DNA of 64,000 bases from Candidatus Woesearchaeota archaeon (GTDB lineage Archaea; Nanobdellota; Nanobdellia; Woesearchaeales; JAFGPW01), in assembly GCA_016935985.1 (NCBI GenBank), contig JAFGPW010000004.1:88752-152751 (forward strand), in the 5' to 3' direction. Every line of letters starts with the position of its first letter. Position 1 is the stretch's first letter. This document shows positions 14,661-22,686 of this stretch, piece by piece. The position numbers were made by a program, and so were the translations under genes. The notes under the pieces are model-generated. The model worked only from the letters and a program-made list of their open reading frames with translations. It was not told where the DNA came from and ran no database searches.

Positions 14661-16076
14661 CTAGCCTTTCACCACGCCCACCGGCACGAGCCTCGCGACC
14701 TTGCGCGATATGCCCGCGCCGTGGACCGAAGCGATGACCTCGTCCACATCCTTGTACGCCTCCGGCGCCTCCTCCGCGAGCGATTTCGGCGACGGCGCGC
14801 GCGAGATGATGCCGCGCCGTTCGAGCTCCTTCGCGATCATGTCCCCCCTGAACGACGCTATCGCCGCATGCCGGGACATAGCGCGGCCGGCGCCGTGGGC
14901 CGAGCTGCCGAACGACGTCCGCATCGCCTCTTCGGTCCCGACGAGCAGGTGCGACGAGGTGCCCATGGATCCCGCGATGATGACCGGCGTCTTCGGGAAC
15001 GAGCGGGTCGCGCCTTTCCGGTGCACGTACAGCTTGCGTTTCTCACCGTCGACGGTATGCTCCTCATGCTTGATGACGTTGTGGCAGATGCCGTAGACGG
15101 TCGAGAGGTCGAGCTCTTCCCAGGGGGAATCGAACACCTTCGCGAAGGACTCGCGGATCCACGAGGTCATCACCTGCCGGTTCGCGAACGAGAAGTTGAC
15201 CGCGGCCTGCATCGCGGCGAAGAACCGCTGCCCTTCCTCAGACTGCACCGGCGCGCAGGCGAGCTGCTTGTCAGGGAGGGTGATGCCGTATTTCTGCACC
15301 GCCCTCTCCTGCACCTTGAGATAGTCCGTCGCGACCTGGTGGCCGAGACCGCGAGAGCCGCAGTGGAGCATGATCATGACCTGCCCTTCCTTGGCGATCC
15401 CCCACGCTTCCGCCTGGGCGGGATCGTAGAGCGAGTCCACCGCCTGGAGCTCGAGGAAGTGGTTGCCAGCGCCGAGGGTGCCGAGCTGCGGCAGCCCCCT
15501 CTCCTTCGCGAGGTCAGACACCATCGACGGGTCGGCGCCCGCCATGCGGCCGCCCTCCTCGGTGTGCGCGAGGTCGTCGTCGGTGGCGTACCCTTCCTTC
15601 TTCGCCCAGGCGAGGCCCGAGGTCAGCACCTCGTCGAGTTCCGCCCGCGAGAGCCGGAGCGTCCCCTTCGCGCCGACGCCCACCGGCACCTTCCTGAAAA
15701 GCGTGTCGATGATCTCCTTCTTGCGCTCCCTGATGTCGTCGACCGTGAGATTGGTGCGGATCAGGTTGATGCCGCAGTTGATGTCGAAGCCGCACAGGCC
15801 CGCGCTGATGATCCCCTCGTCAGCATCGAAGGCGGCGACGCTCCCCACGGGAAGGCCATAGCCCCAATGGGCGTCCGGCATCGCGATCACCGGCGAGACC
15901 ACGCCCGGGAGCATCGCGACGTTCGTCAGCTGCTGGACCGCCTCCTCCTCGATCGCGTCGAGCATCCGCGCAGACGCGATGACCTTCGCGTCGACGCGCA
16001 TGCCAGGGCGCACCGCCTTCGGCAGCCGCCACTGGAAACTGTCTATCCTCTCGAGCTTCTCCTTCATGATGATCAT
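14661..16076 (-). CDS. rtcB: RNA 3'-phosphate ligase RtcB
   Basis: RtcB joins RNA ends carrying a 2',3'-cyclic or 3'-phosphate to 5'-OH ends with GTP and Mn2+, and seals spliced tRNA exons in archaea. The 471-residue length is typical. Visible motifs are 'ICGFDINCGINLIRT'-type metal site (here 'LCGFDINCGINLIR'), 'LGAGNHFLELQ', 'LHCGSRGLGHQVATDYL', and 'GSSAHGAGRAMSRHAA' carrying the histidine that is guanylylated. There is no intein. It starts four bases after the archease stop on the same strand, so the activator and the ligase are co-transcribed. The intron-bearing tRNA-Ser at 8566 is a natural substrate. Confidence 0.97.
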   Translation of the reverse strand: MIIMKEKLERIDSFQWRLPKAVRPGMRVDAKVIASARMLDAIEEEAVQQLTNVAMLPGVVSPVIAMPDAHWGYGLPVGSVAAFDADEGIISAGLCGFDINCGINLIRTNLTVDDIRERKKEIIDTLFRKVPVGVGAKGTLRLSRAELDEVLTSGLAWAKKEGYATDDDLAHTEEGGRMAGADPSMVSDLAKERGLPQLGTLGAGNHFLELQAVDSLYDPAQAEAWGIAKEGQVMIMLHCGSRGLGHQVATDYLKVQERAVQKYGITLPDKQLACAPVQSEEGQRFFAAMQAAVNFSFANRQVMTSWIRESFAKVFDSPWEELDLSTVYGICHNVIKHEEHTVDGEKRKLYVHRKGATRSFPKTPVIIAGSMGTSSHLLVGTEEAMRTSFGSSAHGAGRAMSRHAAIASFRGDMIAKELERRGIISRAPSPKSLAEEAPEAYKDVDEVIASVHGAGISRKVARLVPVGVVKG

Positions 16077-16080
16077 CCGT

Positions 16081-16491
16081 TCATATGTCGAGCGTCGCCC
16101 TGACGAACCGCCTGCCGCCTTCGGTCCCCATCGCGAACTGGTGGTTCGTCACCGCCTTCACGACCGTGCCGCCCTTGCCGGGCGTGATCGACTCGCCGGC
16201 GCAGACCGCCCGAAGCGACGTCGGGGTGATCTTCTCGACGGTGAATTGTGAATAGAACATCTCGTCGATGTCGACCGAGGCGATGAGCGCTGCGAGCCAG
16301 TTCATCATGAGCTCCCGCTCGTCCTTTCCCTCGACGGCGAACTCGCGCGCCTGCTCGTCGGCCACGCTGCCGATGTCGCAGATGACCGAGAAGAGGGCCG
16401 TCGCCGCGTTCTCGAAGAGCTCTTTTGCGTCCTTCCCGTACGCCTCGAACATCACGTCGCTCGTGAGGTCGTCGATGATGCGGTACTTCAT
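16081..16491 (-). CDS. Archease, activator of RtcB
   Basis: Archease speeds guanylylation of RtcB and broadens its nucleotide use. The 136-residue protein has the family's start 'MKYRIIDDLTSDVMFEAYGK' (an acidic Asp usually found in this first segment), 'WLAALIASVDIDEMFYSQF' and the C-terminal 'VKAVTNHQFAM..TEGGRRFVRATLDI' with the conserved terminal Asp. A longer frame upstream is rejected because a TATA box at about 16513-16522 sits some 27 bases before this ATG, giving a leaderless start. It leads an operon with rtcB. Confidence 0.94.
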   Translation of the reverse strand: MKYRIIDDLTSDVMFEAYGKDAKELFENAATALFSVICDIGSVADEQAREFAVEGKDERELMMNWLAALIASVDIDEMFYSQFTVEKITPTSLRAVCAGESITPGKGGTVVKAVTNHQFAMGTEGGRRFVRATLDI

Positions 16492-16549
16492 GGGAGATGA
16501 GAATGCGCGACGGTTTATAAAGTTTCCTGCGGGGATCTCTGCCACCCCT

Positions 16550-16816
16550 TCAATAGGTCTCGAGCTCAGGGATATCGTCAGGCTCCGGCGTCCCGTCGCC
16601 ATCGTCCGACTGGGCCGCAGGAACGGGCGACGGTGGTGCCTGCGCGGCCTCCATGCCGCCGAACATGCTGACAAAGCCCCGGTTCGACGACTCGTCGGCG
16701 GGGAGATCGCCCGGCCCGTCGGCACCCCTGCGCTGCTCGACGATCCGCTGCAGGAGCTCGATCGCCCGCCCGATGTCAGCGGCGGAGTCCTCGCGCGTGT
16801 CGATGGTGATCCTCAT
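16550..16816 (-). CDS. Small conserved-looking protein (88 residues)
   Basis: The N-terminal half starts 'MRITIDTREDSAADIGRAIE' and predicts a beta strand followed by a helix ('LLQRIVEQR'). This pattern occurs in many small archaeal proteins of unknown role. The C-terminal half is low-complexity, rich in Pro, Ala, Asp and Glu, with a disordered acidic tail. The minus-strand TATA box at 16841-16849 is 29 bases before the ATG, supporting a real leaderless gene. No function can be given. Confidence 0.75.
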   Translation of the reverse strand: MRITIDTREDSAADIGRAIELLQRIVEQRRGADGPGDLPADESSNRGFVSMFGGMEAAQAPPSPVPAAQSDDGDGTPEPDDIPELETY

Positions 16817-16863
16817 GGGCCGGACAGTGGCGGGCGCGGTATAAAAAGGTTCCTATCGCCCTC

Positions 16864-17238
16864 TCACCTCTGCCAGTAGAAGAGCCGCATGACGACAGGA
16901 TCATAGTCAGAGTCGTTGCCGGCGAAGAGGTAGCTCTCGACGAAGACGCGCTGGGCAGGCAGCCCCTGCAGCACGGTCCGCGGGTCGGCCGAGAGGTTGT
17001 AGAGGTATTCGTACCGGTTCGGCATGATGCCCTCGAGCGTCCCGTTGATGCAGGCCACGTCCCGCCCGAGCACGCAGTTCCTGAACGCGTCGTCCTGCGA
17101 CACCGCCCCCAGGATGTCGAGCGGCGAGCGCTCGACCTCGGCGGTGTTCTGGCGCGCCAGGATGAAGACGATGAAGATGAGGGTGATGATTATCGCGATG
17201 AACGCTTCCATGGTCCGTATGTAAGCCCGCCTGTCCAT
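16864..17238 (-). CDS. Pilin-like or membrane-anchored extracellular protein (124 residues)
   Basis: A single N-terminal transmembrane segment follows a short basic leader ('MDRRAYIRTMEAFIAIIITL'). The remaining 90 residues form an outward-facing domain with two cysteines and an aromatic end. The layout of a basic leader, a Glu near the start of the helix and a long hydrophobic helix resembles archaeal type IV pilin-like proteins. No clear prepilin peptidase site is seen. It starts four bases after the stop of the larger gene upstream on the same strand and is surely cotranslated with it. Confidence 0.72.
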   Translation of the reverse strand: MDRRAYIRTMEAFIAIIITLIFIVFILARQNTAEVERSPLDILGAVSQDDAFRNCVLGRDVACINGTLEGIMPNRYEYLYNLSADPRTVLQGLPAQRVFVESYLFAGNDSDYDPVVMRLFYWQR

Positions 17239-17242
17239 AATA

Positions 17243-18529
17243 TCACCAGGTGCGCACGGTCAGGTCGATCCGGGTGCGGTTGCCGTACTCGTCGAGGAGG
17301 TACGCCCTCGTGCGCCTGGCATAGACGTTCGTCAGCAGGCCCGGCGGATCGGGCTCGTACTCGAACACCGTGCCGGCCGCGTCCGTGACCGTGAAAGCGA
17401 AGTCGCGCTCGGAAGGGTAGTCCCAGTAGGCCTTGAGCGCGTCGTAGGGGATGCCGGTGATGCCCTCGAACCCCGTGTAGGTGAACCCCCGCTCGCGCTC
17501 GGTGACGCCGAAGCGAGGGACGCTCGTCTCCTGACGGTCGAGGACATCGGGGAGAGGGTCGGTGTGGAAGACGATCCGGTAGACCGTGCTCCGGTCGAAC
17601 GGGATCGTTAGGTTGAGCCTCAGCTCGGTGGTATTGATCGCGCAGAAGCGGATGCCGCTGTCGCGCTCGAGATAGAACAGGATGCCGCTCTCGCCGTCGG
17701 AGAAGTCGATGAGGTCCGCCGTGAAGCTCGTGCAGCGGTTGGAGGAGTAGTTGATGCTCCCGGTGAGCTCGGCGTTCGAGTAGTAGGTGGTATAGTCGTC
17801 GAGGACGAAGGAGAGCATGAGCCCATAGCCCTCCCGCACCGCGAGGTCGACGATTCCATAGACAGCCGGGTTCTTCGCGAAGACGACCGTGGTGTGGTTG
17901 AGCCCCTGGAGCATGCCGTGATAGGAGGCGTAGAGCGGCGTCGCGTTGAAGGACAGGTTCTCGAACGGCGCGCTCTGGTTGTTCACGTAGTAGGCGCCGC
18001 TGCGCATGCGCTCGCGCTCGCTGTACCGCACCTCGTCGGGGAAGCCGTCCGCCATCCTGAGCGTGAACTCCTCGTCAGTGAGGATCGCCTGGGTGGCGTC
18101 GGCGTAGAGGTCGTACCGAACTGCGGGCGGAGAGTACTCCGCGTCCGCGTGGACCAGCCAGATCTGCGTCGCGGGCTTGACGTCGGCGAGGGTGAGGATC
18201 CTGCCGTTCATGAAGCCGAGGTAGGCGCCGTCCTGGCGCGCGAACGAGCCGGGCTCCCAGCCGAAGGGGAGCGCGAGGATCAGCGGCTGGTCGGCGTACG
18301 TGCCGTTCGCCATGAACATGATCGGCACGCGCTCGACCTCCCACGAAGCGGAGGCGTCGATCCCGTCGTCGATGATCGAGGTCAGCGGGTCGCGGACGTC
18401 GGCCTGGGTGAAGGACGGCTTGATGTAGAGGAAGAACCAGGCGATGTAGATCAGGAAGATTGTCAGCGATACCGCCCAGTCGACCTGCGATGAGCCCCGT
18501 TTGCCGGGAGCGAAGAGGGAGTGATGATG
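17243..18529 (-). CDS. Membrane-anchored extracellular protein of unknown function (start unresolved)
   Basis: About 428 residues are read after the tRNA. A transmembrane segment ('VSLTIFLIYIAWFFLYI') is preceded by 'KRGSSQ', reminiscent of a class III signal, and followed by a large beta-rich extracellular domain with many potential N-glycosylation sites (NQS, NHT, NYS, NTT, NLT). The open frame continues through tRNA-Val to an ATG at 18649, and no ATG, GTG or TTG lies between the tRNA end and the membrane segment. The given right end marks the first codon after the tRNA, not a proven start. With the 124-residue neighbour it forms a surface-protein pair. Confidence 0.7.
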   Translation of the reverse strand, partial: HHHSLFAPGKRGSSQVDWAVSLTIFLIYIAWFFLYIKPSFTQADVRDPLTSIIDDGIDASASWEVERVPIMFMANGTYADQPLILALPFGWEPGSFARQDGAYLGFMNGRILTLADVKPATQIWLVHADAEYSPPAVRYDLYADATQAILTDEEFTLRMADGFPDEVRYSERERMRSGAYYVNNQSAPFENLSFNATPLYASYHGMLQGLNHTTVVFAKNPAVYGIVDLAVREGYGLMLSFVLDDYTTYYSNAELTGSINYSSNRCTSFTADLIDFSDGESGILFYLERDSGIRFCAINTTELRLNLTIPFDRSTVYRIVFHTDPLPDVLDRQETSVPRFGVTERERGFTYTGFEGITGIPYDALKAYWDYPSERDFAFTVTDAAGTVFEYEPDPPGLLTNVYARRTRAYLLDEYGNRTRIDLTVRTW

Positions 18530-18530
18530 A

Positions 18531-18603
18531 TGGGCCTGCCCGGATTCGAACCGGGGACCTTCGCCTCGTGAAGGCGACGTCATAGCCACTAGACTACAGG
18601 CCC
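18531..18603 (-). tRNA. tRNA-Val (CAC)
   Basis: Acceptor GGGCCTG pairs with CAGGCCC, discriminator A. The anticodon stem TCGCC/GGCGA closes the loop TTCACGA with anticodon CAC, and the T-arm is CCCGG TTCGAAT CCGGG. It has 73 bases, no intron and no encoded CCA. It sits between the Lrp gene and the surface protein on the same strand, so its processing may affect the downstream messenger. Confidence 0.96.
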
Positions 18604-18649
18604 GCTGCCCTGCGGAATTATTCCTGCCTTTTTTAATGTTTCGTATCAT

Positions 18650-19621
18650 TTAGTAGTCCTGCAACTGCCCTGATTTCGGCTCTGAATAGATGATGAAGAC
18701 GCCAAGGTCTTTTATCTCATCCGCGAAACGCGAACGGAGGTCTTTGACGAGCGCGTGGAACGCCTCGTTCGTCTCGGTCATGATCTCGAACTCGAAATCA
18801 TGGCCGCCGATCGGCTTGACCAGGAAGATGACGTTCGGGTTGCTCCGCAGGTAACCGGAGAGCCTATCGATCGTCGGTTGGGACACATCGTTGAGGTTGA
18901 GGGAGATTTTGCGGTGGGTGAAGCCGAGCAGGGTGTGGTTGATCTTCGCATTGAAGCCGATGATGATCCTCTTCGCGATGAGATCATCGATCCGCTTCTT
19001 TATCGCCTTCGCCGACATGCCGTGCCTGTTCGCGAGCTCGACGAGGGAGACGCGCGCATCGGTCGTGAGGTCGCCGAGGAGCGCTTTGTCGAGCGCATCG
19101 AGCGCATGATGCTCGTAGCAGTCCCCAAATACTATCGAATGCGCGTCCTCCGCCTCCGTCAGGTACGAGTGCTTGAGATACTCTATGCGCGTCGCGATCG
19201 AAAGCTGCTTCTCCTGGAAATAGGTGCCCCACACGCGGTCGATCTCATCGTAGACCGCCTCGAACTCGCTGATGTTGTCCGCCCACACGAGATACGCGCA
19301 ATCGACGTATCCTTCGAGAGAGGCGATCCACACGATCTTCGGGTGATTCTTCAGGTATGCGACAAACTCGTCCTCCTTCTCAGCGCTCATGTTCTGGAGC
19401 TTCAGGAAGACGCGGTAATGGGTCTTCCCGAGCATATAGATGTTGGTGATCGCATGGTAGCCGAGGATGACGTTGTTCTTCTCGAGAAGATCGATCCGGT
19501 AGCTGACCACCTGTTTTGATAATCCGGCCCTGCGCGCTATCTCGGTGATGCTCGCCCGTCCGTCGAGAGAGAGCTCGTAGAGGATACGACGGTCTTTGTC
19601 TGTCAGCCGATATGCCTCCAT
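18650..19621 (-). CDS. Double Lrp/AsnC-type transcription regulator
   Basis: The 323-residue protein contains two Lrp-like units in tandem. Unit 1 has a helix-turn-helix ('DGRASITEIARRAGLSKQVV') and a RAM-like domain ('VWIASLEGYVDCAYLVWADN'). Unit 2 repeats this with 'DARVSLVELANRHGMSAKAI' and 'IFLVKPIGGHDFEFEIMTET'. A normal Lrp protein is about 150 residues, so this is a fusion or internal duplication that could act as a covalent dimer. Its TATA box at 19641-19650 is 25 bases before the ATG. It faces a methyltransferase gene across an AT-rich gap and may regulate it or itself. Confidence 0.9.
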   Translation of the reverse strand: MEAYRLTDKDRRILYELSLDGRASITEIARRAGLSKQVVSYRIDLLEKNNVILGYHAITNIYMLGKTHYRVFLKLQNMSAEKEDEFVAYLKNHPKIVWIASLEGYVDCAYLVWADNISEFEAVYDEIDRVWGTYFQEKQLSIATRIEYLKHSYLTEAEDAHSIVFGDCYEHHALDALDKALLGDLTTDARVSLVELANRHGMSAKAIKKRIDDLIAKRIIIGFNAKINHTLLGFTHRKISLNLNDVSQPTIDRLSGYLRSNPNVIFLVKPIGGHDFEFEIMTETNEAFHALVKDLRSRFADEIKDLGVFIIYSEPKSGQLQDY

Positions 19622-19640
19622 ACCATCCTTTTAATCCTTT

Positions 19641-19698
19641 TTCTATAAAAATTATTCCTTTTTGTAAAAAAAATATATGAAAAATTTGATATATAAGC
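19641..19698. promoter_or_regulatory. AT-rich divergent promoter region
   Basis: The region holds a minus-strand TATA box (19641-19650, for the double Lrp gene) and a plus-strand box GATATATAAGC (19688-19698, for the methyltransferase), with an A-run between them. It is the most AT-rich stretch of the window and a natural place for Lrp binding. Confidence 0.55.
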
Positions 19699-19726
19699 AA
19701 GAATATAACTACTACTAAGTGATAGC

Positions 19727-20395
19727 ATGAATCTCGAACAACGGGCGAAGGAGTGGTGGACCCAGAACCATGAGATGATGCGCGATCCCGCCCTTCCCCA
19801 CGAGCTGGATCGGTACCATGCGGTCGAGGAGAAGCGTATCAGGAAACTGTTCGAATCGCATCTCGGGATGAGGGCGATCGAAGCTGGATGCGGTCATGGC
19901 AGGATTATTGAGGTCATCAGGCCGTACTGCTGTGAGGTCCATGGCGTTGATTACAGCGATTCGCTTGTCGCGTATACGAAACGGAGATACAAGGATTGCT
20001 CTGAGGTGAGCATCAGGGGAGGCGACATCGAGAGTCTCCCGTATCATGATGACGAGTTCGATATCGGCATCCTCGCATTCAACACCTTCGGCAATCTCTA
20101 TACGAAAAAGGAAGGGGCGATAAAAGAGATGGGAAGGATCATCCGGCCAGGGGGGTTGCTCATAATGAGCGTCTATTCCGAAGAGGCCAAGCGGATGCAG
20201 CACGAGGCGTACGCTTCAATCGGTCTGAAGGTGACGAAGGACGAGAAGGGGATCGTGTATACAGAAGAAGGCCTGATATCACAGCGGTTCTCGAAGATGG
20301 AGGTCGAGGCGTGGATGTCGATCGGTGGATTTATAGGACACGCAGAACCACTGACTCCCCTCAGTTATTTCGGGGTCTTCAGAAATGGGAAATGA
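19727..20395 (+). CDS. Class I SAM-dependent methyltransferase
   Basis: The 222-residue protein has the SAM-binding motif I 'AIEAGCGHGRIIEVI', the acidic end of strand 2 ('VHGVDYSDSLV'), 'GGDIESLPYHDDEFDIGIL' for motifs II and III, and 'IIRPGGLLIMSVYSE' for motif IV. This fits a small-molecule or lipid methyltransferase of the UbiE/type 11 class; the substrate is unknown. Its codon use is less GC-rich than its neighbours, for example many ATA and AAA codons, a possible sign of transfer. It abuts tatD tail to tail with no gap. Confidence 0.87.
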   Translation: MNLEQRAKEWWTQNHEMMRDPALPHELDRYHAVEEKRIRKLFESHLGMRAIEAGCGHGRIIEVIRPYCCEVHGVDYSDSLVAYTKRRYKDCSEVSIRGGDIESLPYHDDEFDIGILAFNTFGNLYTKKEGAIKEMGRIIRPGGLLIMSVYSEEAKRMQHEAYASIGLKVTKDEKGIVYTEEGLISQRFSKMEVEAWMSIGGFIGHAEPLTPLSYFGVFRNGK

Positions 20396-21157
20396 TCAGC
20401 CGAACAGCTTCCGGTAGTTCATGTAGACCATGCGCTCGGCCTCCGCCGGGTCGAGCCCCTTCGCCTTCGCGATCCTCCCGATCGCGACGCGCACGTTCGC
20501 CGGCTCGTTCCGCGTCTTCGGAACAGGTCCGAGGAAGGGAGCGTCGGTCTCGGTGAGGAGCTGGGACATCGGGACCGTCTTTGCGAGCTTCCTGAAGTGG
20601 GACGAGACCGTGATGTTCGGCGGGATGGAGAAGCTCCAGCCGTTCGCGATTCCCCTCTTGGCGAGCGCCGCCGCGCCGCCGAAGCAGTGCAGCAGCACCC
20701 TCTTCGCGCCGTTCTCCTCGAGCATCGCGATGACGTCCACCTCCGCCTCCCGCGAGTGGACGACGAGCGGTTTCCTGAGCGCGTGAGATAGCTCGATCAT
20801 CCGCGCGAACGCCTCTTTCTGGAGAGCGCGCCTGCTCTCATCCTTCTCCCAGTGGTAGTCGAGGCCTACCTCACCAACGGCCGCGATCGTATCCCTGCGC
20901 TTCCTGATGAACGCGACCTCCTCATCGAGCTCCTGGGGCGAGAGCTTCTGCGCGTCGAGCGGGTAGAGGCCGAGGCATGCTCGCACGATGTCGTACCGCT
21001 CGGCGATCGCGAGCGTCTTGAGGTTGCGCTCGTGGTTCAGCCCCGCGTTGAGGATCGCGACGACGCCCGCCTCCTTCGCGCGCGTGATGACCGCATCGCG
21101 GTCGGCGTCGAACTCGTCGTACTCGAGGTGGCAGTGGACGTCAACGAACAAGCTCAT
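20396..21157 (-). CDS. tatD: TatD-type metal-dependent deoxyribonuclease/hydrolase
   Basis: TatD proteins are TIM-barrel metal hydrolases with 3'-5' exonuclease or deacylase activity. The 253-residue protein has 'DVHCHLEYDEF' (metal His-x-His), 'AVGEVGLDYHWE' (Glu), 'KPLVVHSREAEVDV' (His), 'LLHCFGG' (His) and 'LLTETDAPFLGP' (Asp), the complete site. The family alignment places the start at 21157; the first 17 bases overlap the end of the DUF362 gene on the same strand. A longer upstream frame is a shadow. Confidence 0.93.
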   Translation of the reverse strand: MSLFVDVHCHLEYDEFDADRDAVITRAKEAGVVAILNAGLNHERNLKTLAIAERYDIVRACLGLYPLDAQKLSPQELDEEVAFIRKRRDTIAAVGEVGLDYHWEKDESRRALQKEAFARMIELSHALRKPLVVHSREAEVDVIAMLEENGAKRVLLHCFGGAAALAKRGIANGWSFSIPPNITVSSHFRKLAKTVPMSQLLTETDAPFLGPVPKTRNEPANVRVAIGRIAKAKGLDPAEAERMVYMNYRKLFG

Positions 21158-22136
21158 AGTGCGTGCTCCCGAGGCCGTGCTCCTCGGCGATCCCGATATG
21201 GTAGGCGGGCGACTTGTGGTGCGCCTCCTCGAAGACGTCCTTCCCGTTCCTCTCAACCACGAGGTCGAAGGAGGCCTTCTCGACGGCGCAGAGGTCCGCG
21301 CCGCAGACGATGCCCACATCCTCCGAGATGAGGGGCCCCGCGTCGGCGACGCAGTCGCAGTACTTCGCGACGCCCTCGATGATGTTTATGTAGAAGACGC
21401 GCCTGAAGTTCTTCGCGGCGAATCCCGCGGCCTCGACGAGCAGCCGGTCGAAGACGGCGCGCTTGGGCATGATCGCCCCCACTGGGCAGAAGATGTGGCA
21501 GTTCGAGCAGCCGCAGCACCAGCTCTTGTCGAAGCGCGGGCGGGTGTCGTCGTAGCGGATATGGTCGTTCGGGCAGCGCCGCGCGCACTCGCCGCAGAGC
21601 GTGCAGCCGCCGACGTAGAGCGGCTTGCCCCCGTCGTGGATCGCACCCTTGGTCTCCTTCGCGACCGCGCCCATCCCGAGGTTCTTGATCGCGCCGCCGA
21701 GACCGGTGCAGATGTGGCCCTTGACGTGCGAGACCACGAGCACGGCGTCGGCGTCGAGGAGGTCCTTGCAGACGCGGTACTCCATCGTCCGGGAGCGGAA
21801 CGGCACGCTCTCGTTCGAGACCCGCACCGGACAGCCGATGCTCGCTTCGGTGAATCCGTGCGCGGCGACGGCTTTCAGATAGGTCGCCGGCTCGTTGCGG
21901 GGCGAATTGTAGACGACCGGCGAGTCGAAGACGAACGGCTCGAGGCCTGCCGACCTGCAGGCGGCGGCGATCCGCCGGATGGCCTCGGCAGTTATATGGT
22001 ACTGGTTGCCCGGCTCCCCCATGTGGACCTTGATCGCGACGGTGCGCGCGCCGGAGAAGACGGTCTTTAGCGTGCCGGGGAGCGTCTTTTCGAGCGCCTG
22101 GACGTCCTTCGTGTAGGTGACCCTCGCGTGTTCCAT
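21141..22136 (-). CDS. DUF362 protein with two [4Fe-4S] ferredoxin clusters
   Basis: The 331-residue protein has an N-terminal DUF362 domain ('AIKVHMGEPGNQYHITAEAI', 'VLVVSHVKGHICTGLGGAIK'), a ferredoxin insert with two CxxCxxCxxxCP sites ('CTLCGECARRCP' and 'CCGCSNCHIFCP') and a DUF362 C-terminal part ('VGIVCGADLCAVEKASFD'). It should bind two iron-sulphur clusters and act in cytoplasmic electron transfer or metal handling; no reaction is established for the family. A TATA box about 27 bases before the ATG supports the start. It overlaps tatD by 17 bases. Confidence 0.9.
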   Translation of the reverse strand: MEHARVTYTKDVQALEKTLPGTLKTVFSGARTVAIKVHMGEPGNQYHITAEAIRRIAAACRSAGLEPFVFDSPVVYNSPRNEPATYLKAVAAHGFTEASIGCPVRVSNESVPFRSRTMEYRVCKDLLDADAVLVVSHVKGHICTGLGGAIKNLGMGAVAKETKGAIHDGGKPLYVGGCTLCGECARRCPNDHIRYDDTRPRFDKSWCCGCSNCHIFCPVGAIMPKRAVFDRLLVEAAGFAAKNFRRVFYINIIEGVAKYCDCVADAGPLISEDVGIVCGADLCAVEKASFDLVVERNGKDVFEEAHHKSPAYHIGIAEEHGLGSTHYELVR

Positions 22137-22170
22137 GCCGCCGCACGCATATCGGAGAACCTATTAAAAG

Positions 22171-22686
22171 CTATCGCTCGAAGACCGACATGCCGACATA
22201 GCCGATGTCGAAGGCAAGGATCGCGGCGAAGACGATCCAGCTGCCGGTCGCGAGCGAGACGCCGAGCGCGCAGATCTCGACCGTCGGCCGGAGCGCCATC
22301 AGCTTCGGCAAGAGGCCACGCATCCGCCAGCGGTGGACGAGGTCGGAGAGCTTCTCGTCGGCGACCGCGACGAGCGCGAAGATCGCCGTGAGCGGGAGCG
22401 AGAACGCCGGCACCTCGAGCACGAGGAGCGCGAGCGCGAGCGCGATGAGCCCCGCGACGTGCTGGGGCGTGTCGGTCTTGCCGGCCAGGATGACGCCGAA
22501 GGCGACGCCGAGCCAGAGCGGGGCGACATCAGCGGATACGGATATGACGTACGCGATGAGCGCGCCGTAGACCGCGCCGAGGAGGATAGCAGCCCCCCTG
22601 ACCGTCGGGCGTTCGCTCCGCTCGATGATGTCGACGAGCTTGGTCGCGATGCCGGTGGCGAGCGCCGCGGCGACGATGCCGATCAT
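22171..22686 (-). CDS. Uncharacterised membrane protein (four or five helices)
   Basis: The 171-residue protein is mostly hydrophobic with helices around residues 1-18, 30-50, 55-72, 78-110 and 145-168 and short polar loops ('DIIERSERPTVRG', 'VADEKLSDLVHRWRMRG'). I do not recognise it. Its ATG overlaps the deoxyhypusine synthase stop by four bases (ATGA), so the two are translationally coupled, but a functional link is not evident. Confidence 0.78.
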   Translation of the reverse strand: MIGIVAAALATGIATKLVDIIERSERPTVRGAAILLGAVYGALIAYVISVSADVAPLWLGVAFGVILAGKTDTPQHVAGLIALALALLVLEVPAFSLPLTAIFALVAVADEKLSDLVHRWRMRGLLPKLMALRPTVEICALGVSLATGSWIVFAAILAFDIGYVGMSVFER

